Positions 8,049 through 17,128 of a DNA stretch of 38,241 bases are shown piece by piece. The stretch covers positions 1-38,241 of the forward strand of contig CALGNK010000038.1 in assembly GCA_937958695.1 (NCBI GenBank). Reading direction: 5' to 3'. The notes beneath the pieces were generated by a model. The model was given only the letters and a program-made list of their open reading frames with translations, was not told the origin of the DNA and did not search any database. A program made the position numbers and the translations under genes. Position 1 is the first letter of the stretch, and every line of letters begins with the position of its first letter. Source of the DNA: an uncultured bacterium (GTDB taxonomy: Bacteria > DUMJ01).

Positions 8049-8430
8049 GAGAAGTTTAGGTAGCTTAGGAGAGAAGAAAGCTCTAGAGTACTTAAAAGGC
8101 TTAGGTTACGATATACTTGCTGTTAATTTCTATTCTCAACGAGGAGAGATAGATATCATAGCAGAAGATAAAGGGGTCTTAAGTTTTATAGAGGTAAAGA
8201 CTAGGACTAGTAAGAGATTTGGAGCTCCTGAGGAATCTGTTACTTATAGAAAGAGGGAGCGTATAGTTAGAACAGCCCTTTATTATCTAAATGCTAAAGG
8301 ATGGCCTAGATTAAGTTGTAGGTTTGATGTCCTTACTGTAGATATAGATCCAAAGACTGGAGATACAAGATTTAACCTTACAAAAGATGCCTTTCAGTTG
8401 GAAGGGGATACCTATAGGTATGTTGGCTAA
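8038..8430 (+). CDS. yraN: YraN/UPF0102 family putative nuclease
   Basis: This 130-aa protein has the PD-(D/E)XK-like fold of the UPF0102 family: Glu37 and Asp39 in QRGEIDIIA, then Glu52 and Lys54 in FIEVKTR. The conserved rnhB-yraN linkage supports the call. The molecular role is not established; members are thought to act on branched or damaged DNA. It overlaps both neighbours by about 11 bp. Confidence 0.92.
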   Translation: MKNKRSLGSLGEKKALEYLKGLGYDILAVNFYSQRGEIDIIAEDKGVLSFIEVKTRTSKRFGAPEESVTYRKRERIVRTALYYLNAKGWPRLSCRFDVLTVDIDPKTGDTRFNLTKDAFQLEGDTYRYVG

Positions 8431-9952
8431 GGTCTTGAGTGCTACCCTTTTGGGTATAGAAGGGGCGCTGGTAGATGTAGAGGTCGATATAAGTAACGGA
8501 TTACCCAGCTTTACTATTGTAGGATTGCCTGACCAGGCTGTTCAAGAATCAAGAGAGAGGATAAGGTCTGCAATAAAGAATTCTGAGTTTAACTTTCCTG
8601 TAAAAAGAATTACTGTCAATCTTGCCCCAGCGGACATAAAGAAAGAGGGACCCGCGTTTGACCTTCCTATAGCTATAGGAATACTTATGGCTTCTGAATG
8701 CATAGTTTCTCAGCTTGATAGCTCTTTTCTTATTGTTGGGGAGTTGTCTTTAGATGGTTCTATAAGGCCAGTAAATGGAATTATCTCTATGGCTATAATG
8801 TCTAGAGAATTAGGGATTCCTATAATGTTTGTCCCTTATGAAAACTCCTCAGAAGCTGCCTTAATTCCAGGCGTAAAGGTCTATGGTATTAGACATTTAA
8901 CTGAGATCGTTCAATTTCTGAATGGCAACATTAGCCTTTCTCCTGCGGGTCCAGCAAAATCTATAAGGATAAATGAAGTGTCAGGTGATTTTAGCGAGAT
9001 AAAGGGCCAAGAATCAGCTAAGAGGGCTTTAGAGATAGCAGCCTGTGGCTTTCATAATATTATTATGGTTGGTCCTCCAGGTTCTGGTAAGACTATGCTA
9101 GCTCAGAGGTTACCAACCATCCTTCCTCCACTCACAGAGGAAGAGGCTCTAGAAGTAACCAAGATATACAGTAGTGCAGGACTTTTACCAAAGGGTGGAG
9201 GGATAATAGAAGAGAGACCTTTTAGGTCTCCACATCATTCTATATCTTTGGCTGGTATGGTTGGAGGGACTAGTAATCCTAGGCCTGGAGAGATAAGCCT
9301 AGCCCACAATGGTGTCCTCTTCTTGGATGAGTTCCCAGAATTTAGAAGAGATGTATTAGAGGCTCTAAGACAGCCAATGGAGGATGGAACTCTTGTAATA
9401 TCTAGGGCCCATGGGAGTATAAGATTTCCGGCTAGATTTATGCTTGTTGCAAGTATGAATCCCTGTCCATGTGGATACTTAGGTGATACAAAGAAGCCTT
9501 GTACCTGTAGTCCTTATCAGATTGAAAGATACTTTAGTAAGATTTCTGGACCTATTTTGGATAGGATAGATATTCAGATAGAGGTCCCAAGATTAGAGAC
9601 AGATACCCTTATAAAGAGTAATCTAGGTGAGACATCAGAGAGCATAAGAATGAGAATAAAGAAGGCTCGAGAATTTCAGTCATATAGGTTTAAAGATGGT
9701 TTTAGGGCTAATGGACTTATGGAGCCTCGAGAGATAAAGGAACACTGCAAACTTACCCCTTCTGTTCAAGGCTTATTAAGAGAGATTATTGACAAGTTTC
9801 ATCTTAGTGCTAGGTCTTATGATAAACTATTAAAAGTGGCTAGAACTATAGCTGACCTTAGTGAGAGTGAACTGATAAGAGAAGAGGACGTATTAGAGGC
9901 TATTCAGTATAGGGTATTGGATAGGAAATATTGGGAGAAGAAGTTTTCATAA
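8420..9952 (+). CDS. YifB/ComM-like AAA+ ATPase (Mg-chelatase-like)
   Basis: This is a 510-aa AAA+ protein of the family containing ComM, a hexameric helicase that promotes branch migration during natural transformation. I start it at ATG 8420 because the family begins MLAKVLSATLLGIEG; an ATG 33 bp upstream would only add residues encoded over yraN. Order: N-terminal LonC-like domain (about 1-170), Walker A GPPGSGKT (218-225), Walker B LFLDEF (300-305), a Cys cluster CPCGY...CTC (349-363), and the Mg-chelatase C-terminal domain. It sits directly before dprA, which fits a role in DNA uptake and recombination. Confidence 0.93.
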   Translation: MLAKVLSATLLGIEGALVDVEVDISNGLPSFTIVGLPDQAVQESRERIRSAIKNSEFNFPVKRITVNLAPADIKKEGPAFDLPIAIGILMASECIVSQLDSSFLIVGELSLDGSIRPVNGIISMAIMSRELGIPIMFVPYENSSEAALIPGVKVYGIRHLTEIVQFLNGNISLSPAGPAKSIRINEVSGDFSEIKGQESAKRALEIAACGFHNIIMVGPPGSGKTMLAQRLPTILPPLTEEEALEVTKIYSSAGLLPKGGGIIEERPFRSPHHSISLAGMVGGTSNPRPGEISLAHNGVLFLDEFPEFRRDVLEALRQPMEDGTLVISRAHGSIRFPARFMLVASMNPCPCGYLGDTKKPCTCSPYQIERYFSKISGPILDRIDIQIEVPRLETDTLIKSNLGETSESIRMRIKKAREFQSYRFKDGFRANGLMEPREIKEHCKLTPSVQGLLREIIDKFHLSARSYDKLLKVARTIADLSESELIREEDVLEAIQYRVLDRKYWEKKFS

Positions 9953-10977
9953 TAGATTGGATCCAATTGAACCTTACTGGAAGATATAGGGCAATAAAAG
10001 AGTTATTCTCTAGGGGTCTTTCTACCGAAGAGATTATAAGCTTTTTAGGTCTTGAGAAAGAGAAGCTCTTAGCCTTAAGAAAAAGGGCTGAGCAAGAGTA
10101 TAAGAGGTCTCTAGATTTAGGTATAGATTTGATACCCATATCTTCAGATGAATATCCTATTCTTCTAAAAAATATATCTGATCCTCCTGCACTTTTGTAT
10201 GTGTTAGGGGAAAAGGTCTGGCTGAAAGATAACTTTATAAGTGTTGTAGGGACTAGAAGACCCACTAGATACGGAATAAATGCTACAAGAATAATAGTCT
10301 CTAGATTAGTTGAAAATGGGATAGGAATTGTTAGCGGTTTTGCCTATGGAATAGATACTGTAGCTCACACAGAGGCTTTACATGGAGGAGGTTATACTAT
10401 AGGAGTTTTGGGAACTGGTATAGATGTAGTTTATCCAAAGGTGAATAGAGGCTTAAGAAAAGATATATTAGAGAGTAAGAGAGGATGCCTTATAAGTGAA
10501 TTCCCTATTGGGGATAAGCCTGAGTCCTGGCATTTTCCAAGACGTAATAGGATAATTAGTGGGCTTACCCAGATCACTCTTGTGGTTGAGGCTTCTCTAA
10601 AGAGTGGAGCTATGATAACAGCAGGCTATGCCTTGGAACAGGGAAGAGAGGTCTTTGCTGTTCCAGGTAATATAGACAGCGAAAATAGTCAAGGAACTAA
10701 CCAACTTATAAAAGAGGGAGCAAAGATAATAACTTCAGGGGATGATATCCTTGAAGAGTTTAATGTAATACCAAAGCTTACTACGATAAGACTACCTGAA
10801 CTTAATGAAGAGGAGGCTATTATCTGGAATATACTTAATGAACCTAGGCTAGAAGATGATATACTTAATATAAGTGGATTTGATGTTAGTAGATTTAATA
10901 TTATAATTACTAGATTAGAGTTGAAGGGTTTGATAGAGAGATTACCAGGAAGGATGTTGAAGAGGAAAGATGGCTGA
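9931..10977 (+). CDS. dprA: DNA processing protein DprA
   Basis: DprA protects incoming single-stranded DNA and loads RecA onto it in natural transformation. The 348-aa protein has the Rossmann-like DprA core with SGFAYGIDTVAH, GVLGTGIDVVYP, SEFPIG, WHFPRRNRIISG, KSGAMITA and VPGNI, followed by a C-terminal winged helix (about residues 290-345). It starts at TTG (9931), overlapping the previous gene by 22 bp; the conserved N-terminal WIQLNLT argues against a much later start. It overlaps topA by 8 bp. With the comM-like gene and the prepilin peptidase it suggests competence. Confidence 0.95.
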   Translation: MGEEVFIIDWIQLNLTGRYRAIKELFSRGLSTEEIISFLGLEKEKLLALRKRAEQEYKRSLDLGIDLIPISSDEYPILLKNISDPPALLYVLGEKVWLKDNFISVVGTRRPTRYGINATRIIVSRLVENGIGIVSGFAYGIDTVAHTEALHGGGYTIGVLGTGIDVVYPKVNRGLRKDILESKRGCLISEFPIGDKPESWHFPRRNRIISGLTQITLVVEASLKSGAMITAGYALEQGREVFAVPGNIDSENSQGTNQLIKEGAKIITSGDDILEEFNVIPKLTTIRLPELNEEEAIIWNILNEPRLEDDILNISGFDVSRFNIIITRLELKGLIERLPGRMLKRKDG

Positions 10978-13051
10978 GAAGACTTTGGTTATAGTAGAAT
11001 CACCTGCTAAGGCAAGGACTATATCTCATTACCTAGGGAAGAATTTTATAGTCAAGGCTTCTCAGGGGCACATAAGGGACCTGCCTGAGGCAGATTTTGG
11101 TGTTGAGATAAATAAGGATAAGTTAAAGGTAAAATATGTTACCATTCGGGATAAACTACCAATAATAAAGGAGTTAAAAGATACCAAGGCTAAGGTCAAT
11201 AAAGTGCTCTTTGCTACAGACCCTGATAGAGAGGGAGAGGCAATCTCTTGGCACTTAGCAAATATCCTTAAGATAGATCCCAATGAGAAGTGCAGGATAG
11301 AATTTCATGAGGTCACCAAGAACGCTATAGCTGAGAGTCTAAAAGACCCTAAGCCGATAGATATAAATAGGGTAAATGCTCAGCAGGGAAGAAGAGTATT
11401 AGATAGAATTGTTGGTTATAGATTGAGCCCATTCCTCTGGGAAAAGCTTATGAAGAATGACCTTAGTGCTGGCAGGGTTCAGTCTGTTGCATTAAAGTTT
11501 ATATGCGATAGAGAAAGAGAGATCGAATCATTTGTCCCAGAGGAATACTGGGAGATAGAAGGTATCTTTCTCCAAGAAGATGTTAAATTTAAGGCAAAAC
11601 TTATATCAAAGGGAAAAGAGAAGATAAAGATACCAAATGAGGCTGATGCTAATAGAATATTAGAAGAGCTTAAAGACTCTGAGTTTCATATCCTAAATAT
11701 CAAGAGAACCAGGAAGAAGAAATCATCTCCTCCTCCTTTTGTTACTAGTACATTACAACAAGAGGCATCTAAGAGGCTTGGTTTTTCTCCATCTAAGACT
11801 ATGACTATTGCTCAGCAGTTATATGAGGGACTTAGGATAAAAGACACGATAGTTGGGCTTATAACCTATATGAGGACCGATTCTGTTAGAATAGCAGAAC
11901 CTGCGTTAAAAGAGGTTAGAAGATTTATAAAGGAACATTATGGTGAGGAGTATCTACCTAAAAAACCAAAGGTATATAAATCCTCAAAATCTGCACAGGA
12001 GGCTCATGAAGCAATTAGGCCTACATCTGTAGAGAGGACACCAGATTCTATAAAAGAGTATCTAACACCTGACCAATTTGCCTTATACAGGCTTATATGG
12101 GATAGATTTGTCGCTTGCCAGATGGAAGATGCAATATATGATACGATTACAGTTGATGTGATAGGGAACGATTATATCTTTAGGGCTAATGCATCTAGAT
12201 TGGTGTTTCCTGGATATCAGATAGTAAGTGGTAAAGAGGAAGAGGAGGAAGAGATTCCTCTTGAAAAGCTGGATAAGGATAAAGACATAAAACTCTTGGA
12301 GCTTCTTCCTACACAACACTTTACACAACCCCCACCTCGTTATACAGAGGCATCTCTCATTAAATTGCTTGAAGAAAAGGGCATAGGTCGTCCAAGTACC
12401 TATGCCACTATTATCAGTACTATTCAGGAGAGAAACTACGTAACAGTTGAAAATCATGTCCTAAAACCTACAGAGGTTGGTATGACTGTCTCTGATCTTC
12501 TTACAAAGTATTTCCCAAATATAATGGATCCTAATTTTACTGCCAAAATGGAAGAAGACTTGGATGAGATAGAAGAAGGTAAAGAGGACTGGGAAAGATT
12601 AGTAATAAAGTTCTATCAGGAGTTTGAGAAACAGGTGAATGAGGCAAAGGAGAAGGCAGAGATAAGTAATATATTGGGTAACTGCCCACAATGTGGAAAG
12701 CCTTTAGTGGAGAGAAGGAGTAAGTATGGCGTATTTATTGGGTGTTCTGGATATCCAGAGTGTACTTATACTAGGCCTATAACCAAGAATACAGGGGTAA
12801 CTTGTCCAAAGTGCGGAGGGGAGATAGTTGGGTTAAAGTCTAAGGCTGGTAAGATGTATTATAGATGTTCTAACTATCCGAATTGTGATTTTGTCATCTG
12901 GGATAAACCTACCAGTACTAAATGCCCTAAGTGTGGATATCCTCTTATATTTGCCAAATCTAAAAAGGGAAACCCTTATAGGAAGTGTAGCAATCCAGAC
13001 TGTGATTTTGTCTTATTGAGTAGAAGAAAAGTTAAGGCTCAAAAGGTATAA
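10970..13051 (+). CDS. topA: DNA topoisomerase I (type IA)
   Basis: This type IA enzyme relaxes negative supercoils. The 693-aa protein opens with a Toprim domain (Glu10 in VIVESPAKA; Asp84 and Asp86 in FATDPDREGEA). The active-site Tyr300 lies in GLITYMRTDS, and GRPSTYATI follows in the core. The C-terminus has three four-Cys zinc ribbons: Cys572/575/592/598, Cys612/615/633/639 and Cys652/655/673/678. All three look intact. It sits between dprA and trmFO, a widespread order. GAAGAGGAAAG lies directly upstream of the ATG. Confidence 0.97.
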   Translation: MAEKTLVIVESPAKARTISHYLGKNFIVKASQGHIRDLPEADFGVEINKDKLKVKYVTIRDKLPIIKELKDTKAKVNKVLFATDPDREGEAISWHLANILKIDPNEKCRIEFHEVTKNAIAESLKDPKPIDINRVNAQQGRRVLDRIVGYRLSPFLWEKLMKNDLSAGRVQSVALKFICDREREIESFVPEEYWEIEGIFLQEDVKFKAKLISKGKEKIKIPNEADANRILEELKDSEFHILNIKRTRKKKSSPPPFVTSTLQQEASKRLGFSPSKTMTIAQQLYEGLRIKDTIVGLITYMRTDSVRIAEPALKEVRRFIKEHYGEEYLPKKPKVYKSSKSAQEAHEAIRPTSVERTPDSIKEYLTPDQFALYRLIWDRFVACQMEDAIYDTITVDVIGNDYIFRANASRLVFPGYQIVSGKEEEEEEIPLEKLDKDKDIKLLELLPTQHFTQPPPRYTEASLIKLLEEKGIGRPSTYATIISTIQERNYVTVENHVLKPTEVGMTVSDLLTKYFPNIMDPNFTAKMEEDLDEIEEGKEDWERLVIKFYQEFEKQVNEAKEKAEISNILGNCPQCGKPLVERRSKYGVFIGCSGYPECTYTRPITKNTGVTCPKCGGEIVGLKSKAGKMYYRCSNYPNCDFVIWDKPTSTKCPKCGYPLIFAKSKKGNPYRKCSNPDCDFVLLSRRKVKAQKV

Positions 13052-13054
13052 TCT

Positions 13055-14350
13055 ATGAAGGCAGTTATCATTGGTGGCGGCTTAGCAGGGGTAGAGTCTG
13101 CATATTATCTAGCCAATAAAGGGATCGAAGTAATCTTATACGAGATGAGACCATATATCTCTACAGAGGTTCATAGGACCGGATATCTAGCAGAGCTTGT
13201 CTGTAGCAACTCTCTGAAGTCAGACACACCTTATGATGCTAGTTGGCTTTTAAAAGAAGAGATGAGACTTTTAAACTCAATAGTCATAGAATCGGCAAGA
13301 AAAAATGCCATCCCTGGTGGTAAATCTTTAGTTGTAGATAGAGATGGTTTTAGTGCGTATATTACAGAGAAACTTCTGAGTCATAAGAATGTCTATGTAG
13401 TTAGGGAAGAATGCAAAGATATTCCTAATGATAGGCCACTTATTATAGCCACCGGTCCGCTAACTGGTGGAGATTTTGCAGAGTCTTTAAAGAGACTTTT
13501 AGGTGAGAATTTCCTGTACTTTTATGATGCTACAAGTCCGATAGTTACTAGAGAGTCTGTAGACGAAGAGGAGTGTTTTTGGGCTTCTAGGTATAACTAT
13601 GGTGGGGCAGATTATCTAAACTGTCCTATGGATGAGGATACTTATGATAAGTTCTATAGTGCCCTTATATCTGCTGAGACAGTTCCATTACAGGATTTTG
13701 AGGAGGAAGTTTTCTATGAGGCATGCCTTCCCATTGAAGAGATAGCTAAGAGGGATAGAGATGCATTGAGGTTTGGTCCATTTAAGCCTAAAGGTTTAAT
13801 AGATCCAAAGAGTGGTAAGATGCCTTATGCTGTTTTACAGCTAAGGAGAGAAGATAGGGAAGGTAGGCTACTTAGTTTGGTTGGATGTCAGACAAAGCTC
13901 AGATGGAAAGAGCAGGAGAGGGTATTTAGATTGATACCTGCTCTTAGATCAGCAGAGTTTGTTAGATTTGGTGTTATGCATAGGAATACATTTATAAATT
14001 CTCCTAGTTTACTTTCTCCTTCTCTTGCCTTAAAGTCTGATTCTAAGATATTCTTTGCTGGTCAGATTACTGGTGTCGAAGGTTATTTAGAATCATCTGC
14101 TACCGGTATTGTTGCTGGAATAAATGTGTATAGGATCTTAAATGATAAGGAACCGATTATCTTTCCTGAGGAGACAGCTATTGGAAGTTTAATAAGATAT
14201 ATAACTACTGCTAACCCGGATAATTTTCAGCCAATTGGTATAAACTATGGTATACTGCCTGAAGTAAGGCATAAGTCTCGTAAGGAAAGGCGTAGAATTA
14301 TAGCTGAAAGGGCTCTAGAGAGTCTGGGGAGGCTTCTATATGAACTCTAG
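13055..14350 (+). CDS. trmFO: Methylenetetrahydrofolate-tRNA-(uracil-5-)-methyltransferase
   Basis: TrmFO makes ribothymidine at U54 of tRNA using methylenetetrahydrofolate and FAD. The 431-aa protein starts with the FAD-binding GGGLAGVESAYYLA (about residues 7-20). It has the conserved ELVCSNSLKSD with Cys50 and a second conserved Cys224 in EACLPIEEI, equivalent to the two functional cysteines of the Bacillus enzyme. Only 3 bp separate it from topA, and it overlaps the recombinase gene by 11 bp, matching the classical topA-gid-codV arrangement. Confidence 0.96.
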   Translation: MKAVIIGGGLAGVESAYYLANKGIEVILYEMRPYISTEVHRTGYLAELVCSNSLKSDTPYDASWLLKEEMRLLNSIVIESARKNAIPGGKSLVVDRDGFSAYITEKLLSHKNVYVVREECKDIPNDRPLIIATGPLTGGDFAESLKRLLGENFLYFYDATSPIVTRESVDEEECFWASRYNYGGADYLNCPMDEDTYDKFYSALISAETVPLQDFEEEVFYEACLPIEEIAKRDRDALRFGPFKPKGLIDPKSGKMPYAVLQLRREDREGRLLSLVGCQTKLRWKEQERVFRLIPALRSAEFVRFGVMHRNTFINSPSLLSPSLALKSDSKIFFAGQITGVEGYLESSATGIVAGINVYRILNDKEPIIFPEETAIGSLIRYITTANPDNFQPIGINYGILPEVRHKSRKERRRIIAERALESLGRLLYEL

Positions 14351-15224
14351 TGAATACTATATTGATTTATTTTTGATATATATGAAATCTGAAAGGGGAG
14401 CAACTTTAAATACATTAAAGGCTTATGAGAAGGATCTAAGGCAATTCTTGTCTTTTATAAGTAAAGAAGGTTTAGAGATATATACCGTCTCTAAAGATAT
14501 TATAAGAGATTTTATAGTACTTCTTACTGAGAGTAGATATAATAAAAACTCTATCATAAGAAAGCTATCTACCCTTAGGCGTTTCTATAAGTTTATGGTA
14601 AAAAGGGGCTTTATGAATGAAAATCCTTTAGTAAGCCTTTTTTCTCCAAAACAAGAAAAGGTTCTGCCAAATTTTCTTACACAGTCTGAGATGGAAAGGT
14701 TGATAGAAAATATCCCTTTAGATAATCCATTAGGGATAAGAGATAGGGCTATAATAGAGATATTGTACTCAACGGGTGTAAGGATTGGAGAACTGGTCCA
14801 GCTTGACATCTCTAATATAAAGGATAATAGGCAGATATTAATAAAAGGAAAGGGGAATAAGGAAAGGATTGTTTTCCTTGGTGATTATGCGCTAAAGAGT
14901 TTGAAGAGGTATCTAGAAGAGGTAAGGCCTAAATTAGTTAGAGATGCAGGGGAAAGGGCGTTATTTTTGAGTAGATTTGGGACAAGGCTCACCTGTAGGA
15001 GTATAGAGAGGATGATGGAGAAGTATGGTATTCAGATTGGGAAGGATATAAGTCCACATACGATAAGGCATTCATTTGCCACGCATCTTTTAGAAAATGG
15101 TGCTGACCTTAGGGCGGTGCAGGAGCTTCTAGGTCATTCTGACCTATCGACTACTCAAAAATATACCCATATAACCTTAGAGAGACTCAAAGAGATATAT
15201 AAAAAGACTCATCCTAGAGCTTAG
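14340..15224 (+). CDS. XerC/XerD-type tyrosine recombinase
   Basis: This site-specific recombinase probably resolves chromosome dimers at dif. It is 294 aa, with a SAM-like core-binding domain (about 1-95) and a catalytic domain with all expected residues: Arg148 (STGVRIGEL), Lys171 (KGKGNKER), His240 and Arg243 (PHTIRHSF), His266 (LLGHSD) and nucleophile Tyr275 (TTQKYTHI). Position after trmFO matches CodV/XerC of Firmicutes. No second Xer and no hslVU follow, so it may act alone, as XerH or XerA do. There is no sign of an integrated element, so it is unlikely to be a phage integrase. Confidence 0.93.
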   Translation: MNSSEYYIDLFLIYMKSERGATLNTLKAYEKDLRQFLSFISKEGLEIYTVSKDIIRDFIVLLTESRYNKNSIIRKLSTLRRFYKFMVKRGFMNENPLVSLFSPKQEKVLPNFLTQSEMERLIENIPLDNPLGIRDRAIIEILYSTGVRIGELVQLDISNIKDNRQILIKGKGNKERIVFLGDYALKSLKRYLEEVRPKLVRDAGERALFLSRFGTRLTCRSIERMMEKYGIQIGKDISPHTIRHSFATHLLENGADLRAVQELLGHSDLSTTQKYTHITLERLKEIYKKTHPRA

Positions 15225-15237
15225 AAAGGAGGAAGAT

Positions 15238-16158
15238 ATGAGGATACTTGTTACAGGAGGAGCTGGCTTTATCGCCTCTCATATTGTAGATGCTTTTATA
15301 TCTATGGGCCATACGGTAGGGGTTATAGATAACCTTTCAAGTGGAAGAAGAGAAAATATAAATCCAGATGCTATGTTCTTTGAAATAGATATAACGGATA
15401 GGACTAAACTAGAAGAGGTCTTTAAGTCCTTTAAACCAGAGATAGTTGACCATCATGCAGCGCAGATAAATGTGAGACGTTCGGTTGAAGACCCTGTCTT
15501 TGATGCAACGGTAAATATAATAGGCTCCCTTAATCTACTAGAACTCTCTAAAGAGTATAGAGTAAAAAAGTTTATCTTCGCCTCCACAGGTGGAGCTATA
15601 TATGGAGATGTAGGAGGAATGGCTGATGAATCAACTCCAACTGCTCCTATATCTCCCTATGGTGCAAGCAAGAGATCGGTTGAGATATATCTTGGTTACT
15701 ATTATTCTGTCTTTGGTTTGGAATATGTAGCCCTTAGGTATGCAAATGTCTATGGCCCAAGGCAGGACCCGTTTGGAGAGGCAGGGGTTGTGGCAATATT
15801 CTCTGAGAGGATACTCTCAAATAAACCCTGTATAGTTTATGGAGATGGAGAACAAACTAGGGATTACGTATATGTTATGGATGTAGTAGAGGCAAATATA
15901 AAGGCTTTATCTGCCCCTATAGGTATATATAATATTGGAACAGGGAAGGAGACAAGTGTAAACGAGCTTATAGAGGTCTTAAGGTCTGTCTCTGGAAGAG
16001 ATTTTTCCGTCGTCTATGATGCCCCTAGACCTGGAGAGGTAAGACGTATAGCTCTTAACTGTGAAAAGGCTAACAAATTGCTTAATTGGACCCCTAAGAC
16101 TTCTCTGGTAGATGGGATAAGAGAGACCTTCAACTACTTTGCCAATATGAAGCACTAA
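15238..16158 (+). CDS. NAD-dependent sugar-nucleotide epimerase/dehydratase (GalE-like)
   Basis: This extended short-chain dehydrogenase of 306 aa probably acts on a nucleotide sugar, for example UDP-glucose/UDP-galactose interconversion. It has the NAD-binding TGGAGFIASH (6-15), STGGAIYGD (116-124), and the catalytic Tyr141/Lys145 in SPYGASKRS. The ending GIRETFNYF is normal for the family. AGGAGG lies just before the ATG. It is the last gene of the housekeeping operon, and its final 180 bp are read antisense by the convergent phospholipase-like gene. galE is a reasonable guess, but dTDP- or UDP-sugar dehydratases of similar length cannot be excluded. Confidence 0.88.
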   Translation: MRILVTGGAGFIASHIVDAFISMGHTVGVIDNLSSGRRENINPDAMFFEIDITDRTKLEEVFKSFKPEIVDHHAAQINVRRSVEDPVFDATVNIIGSLNLLELSKEYRVKKFIFASTGGAIYGDVGGMADESTPTAPISPYGASKRSVEIYLGYYYSVFGLEYVALRYANVYGPRQDPFGEAGVVAIFSERILSNKPCIVYGDGEQTRDYVYVMDVVEANIKALSAPIGIYNIGTGKETSVNELIEVLRSVSGRDFSVVYDAPRPGEVRRIALNCEKANKLLNWTPKTSLVDGIRETFNYFANMKH

Positions 16159-17070
16159 TCCTTTTACTTTTGAGGCTAAGTCGGATAGTTGTTCTAATAT
16201 AATATCATCATACCTAGTCTTAAGGGCTTCGTCTTGTTCTAAACCAGGATACCAGTTAAACTCTTCTTCTTTATCTATGTCGGCCCCGTAGAGTTTTGAC
16301 TGTATATCCCAGATTTCCTCTGCTTTCTTTGAACTCTTTATAGCGGACTCTACTATAAATGCCTTCAGATCCTTTGGTTCTATTGGTTTTGCAGATGTGA
16401 GGATATTTACATATTTTGGATTTCCAACCCTACATTGATAAGCTTGGTATCTCTCTAGAGTAAAGTGATGGTTTTGGACTATGGGGATTATCTTTTTAGG
16501 GTTAAATTGTTTCTGAACTATTACTTTATATGGCACTGGATATGTGTGCTGTGGCTGGGTTATATCCTCTATATAGTGGAGGCATCTAGCAAGAAATCTA
16601 AACCCCCAGTATATGTCTCCATTTTTGAATGCATTAATACTCATATTATAGTAGTATATAAACCTTTCAGGTGCCCCTCCTAGCTTTATAGGTCCCATTA
16701 TCCAATAACCATGTCTCCAAGCGCTACTATCTAACCCTATATATCCTAGGATTTTAAATAAAAATGAATCTATATCTTTATCTAGTCCCCAGTCAGGTTC
16801 TTCACAGTATGTGATTAAGATTTCTAAAGCAGATGTTGTATCCCCTATATTCCCTTCCTTATAGGGGATATAGTAGGGGCCTAATCTTCTATCAGAATCC
16901 TCATAGTTAAACGGCGTTATCTTGATACTATCAAAATTCTTTATCCATTCTACGTCTTTTAAACAATAGTAAGTGACCTCTTTATGCCCACCCCAGGCAA
17001 AAGCGACCTTTGGTAAAATCATAATTACAGCAAGCAACACCGAAGTAAAAAATAATAGCTCTTTAAACAT
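15979..17070 (-). CDS. Secreted zinc-dependent phospholipase C / S1-P1 nuclease-like protein
   Basis: The 363-aa product has a signal peptide (about 1-25) with a likely cut at AFA|W, which would expose Trp26 as the mature N-terminus, the first zinc ligand in this superfamily. Other candidate ligands follow in the family order: His29, Asp93, His120, His165-xxx-Asp169, His175, and His202-xxx-Glu206. The H-x3-D-x5-H and H-x3-E spacings match bacterial zinc phospholipases C. It would hydrolyse phosphodiesters outside the cytoplasm, on phospholipids or nucleic acids. A ribosome binding site GAGGGA is 6 nt before the ATG, and the gene has its own promoter. The catalytic core ends near residue 304; the last 59 residues are encoded antisense to the epimerase gene and look like a read-through tail. 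Confidence 0.8.
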   Translation of the reverse strand: MFKELLFFTSVLLAVIMILPKVAFAWGGHKEVTYYCLKDVEWIKNFDSIKITPFNYEDSDRRLGPYYIPYKEGNIGDTTSALEILITYCEEPDWGLDKDIDSFLFKILGYIGLDSSAWRHGYWIMGPIKLGGAPERFIYYYNMSINAFKNGDIYWGFRFLARCLHYIEDITQPQHTYPVPYKVIVQKQFNPKKIIPIVQNHHFTLERYQAYQCRVGNPKYVNILTSAKPIEPKDLKAFIVESAIKSSKKAEEIWDIQSKLYGADIDKEEEFNWYPGLEQDEALKTRYDDIILEQLSDLASKVKGLVLHIGKVVEGLSYPIYQRSLRGPIKQFVSLFTVKSYTSYLSRSRGIIDDGKISSRDRP

Positions 17071-17099
17071 TCAAATTCCCTCTTATTTTAGTTTTCTAT

Positions 17100-17128
17100 A
17101 GTTTAAATATAAGTTTATCCTTTGTCAA
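17100..17128 (-). promoter_or_regulatory. Promoter of the phospholipase-like gene
   Basis: On the minus strand a perfect TTGACA (17123-17128) is followed 17 bp later by TAAACT (17100-17105). The -35 box directly abuts the stop codon of the Gfo/Idh gene, so the secreted enzyme can be expressed apart from the upstream catabolic genes. Confidence 0.55.

Noticed and set aside
14340-15224. Phage or transposon integrase
   Set aside because: The trmFO-linked position and full XerC/D motifs, with no attachment sites or cargo, favour a housekeeping recombinase.
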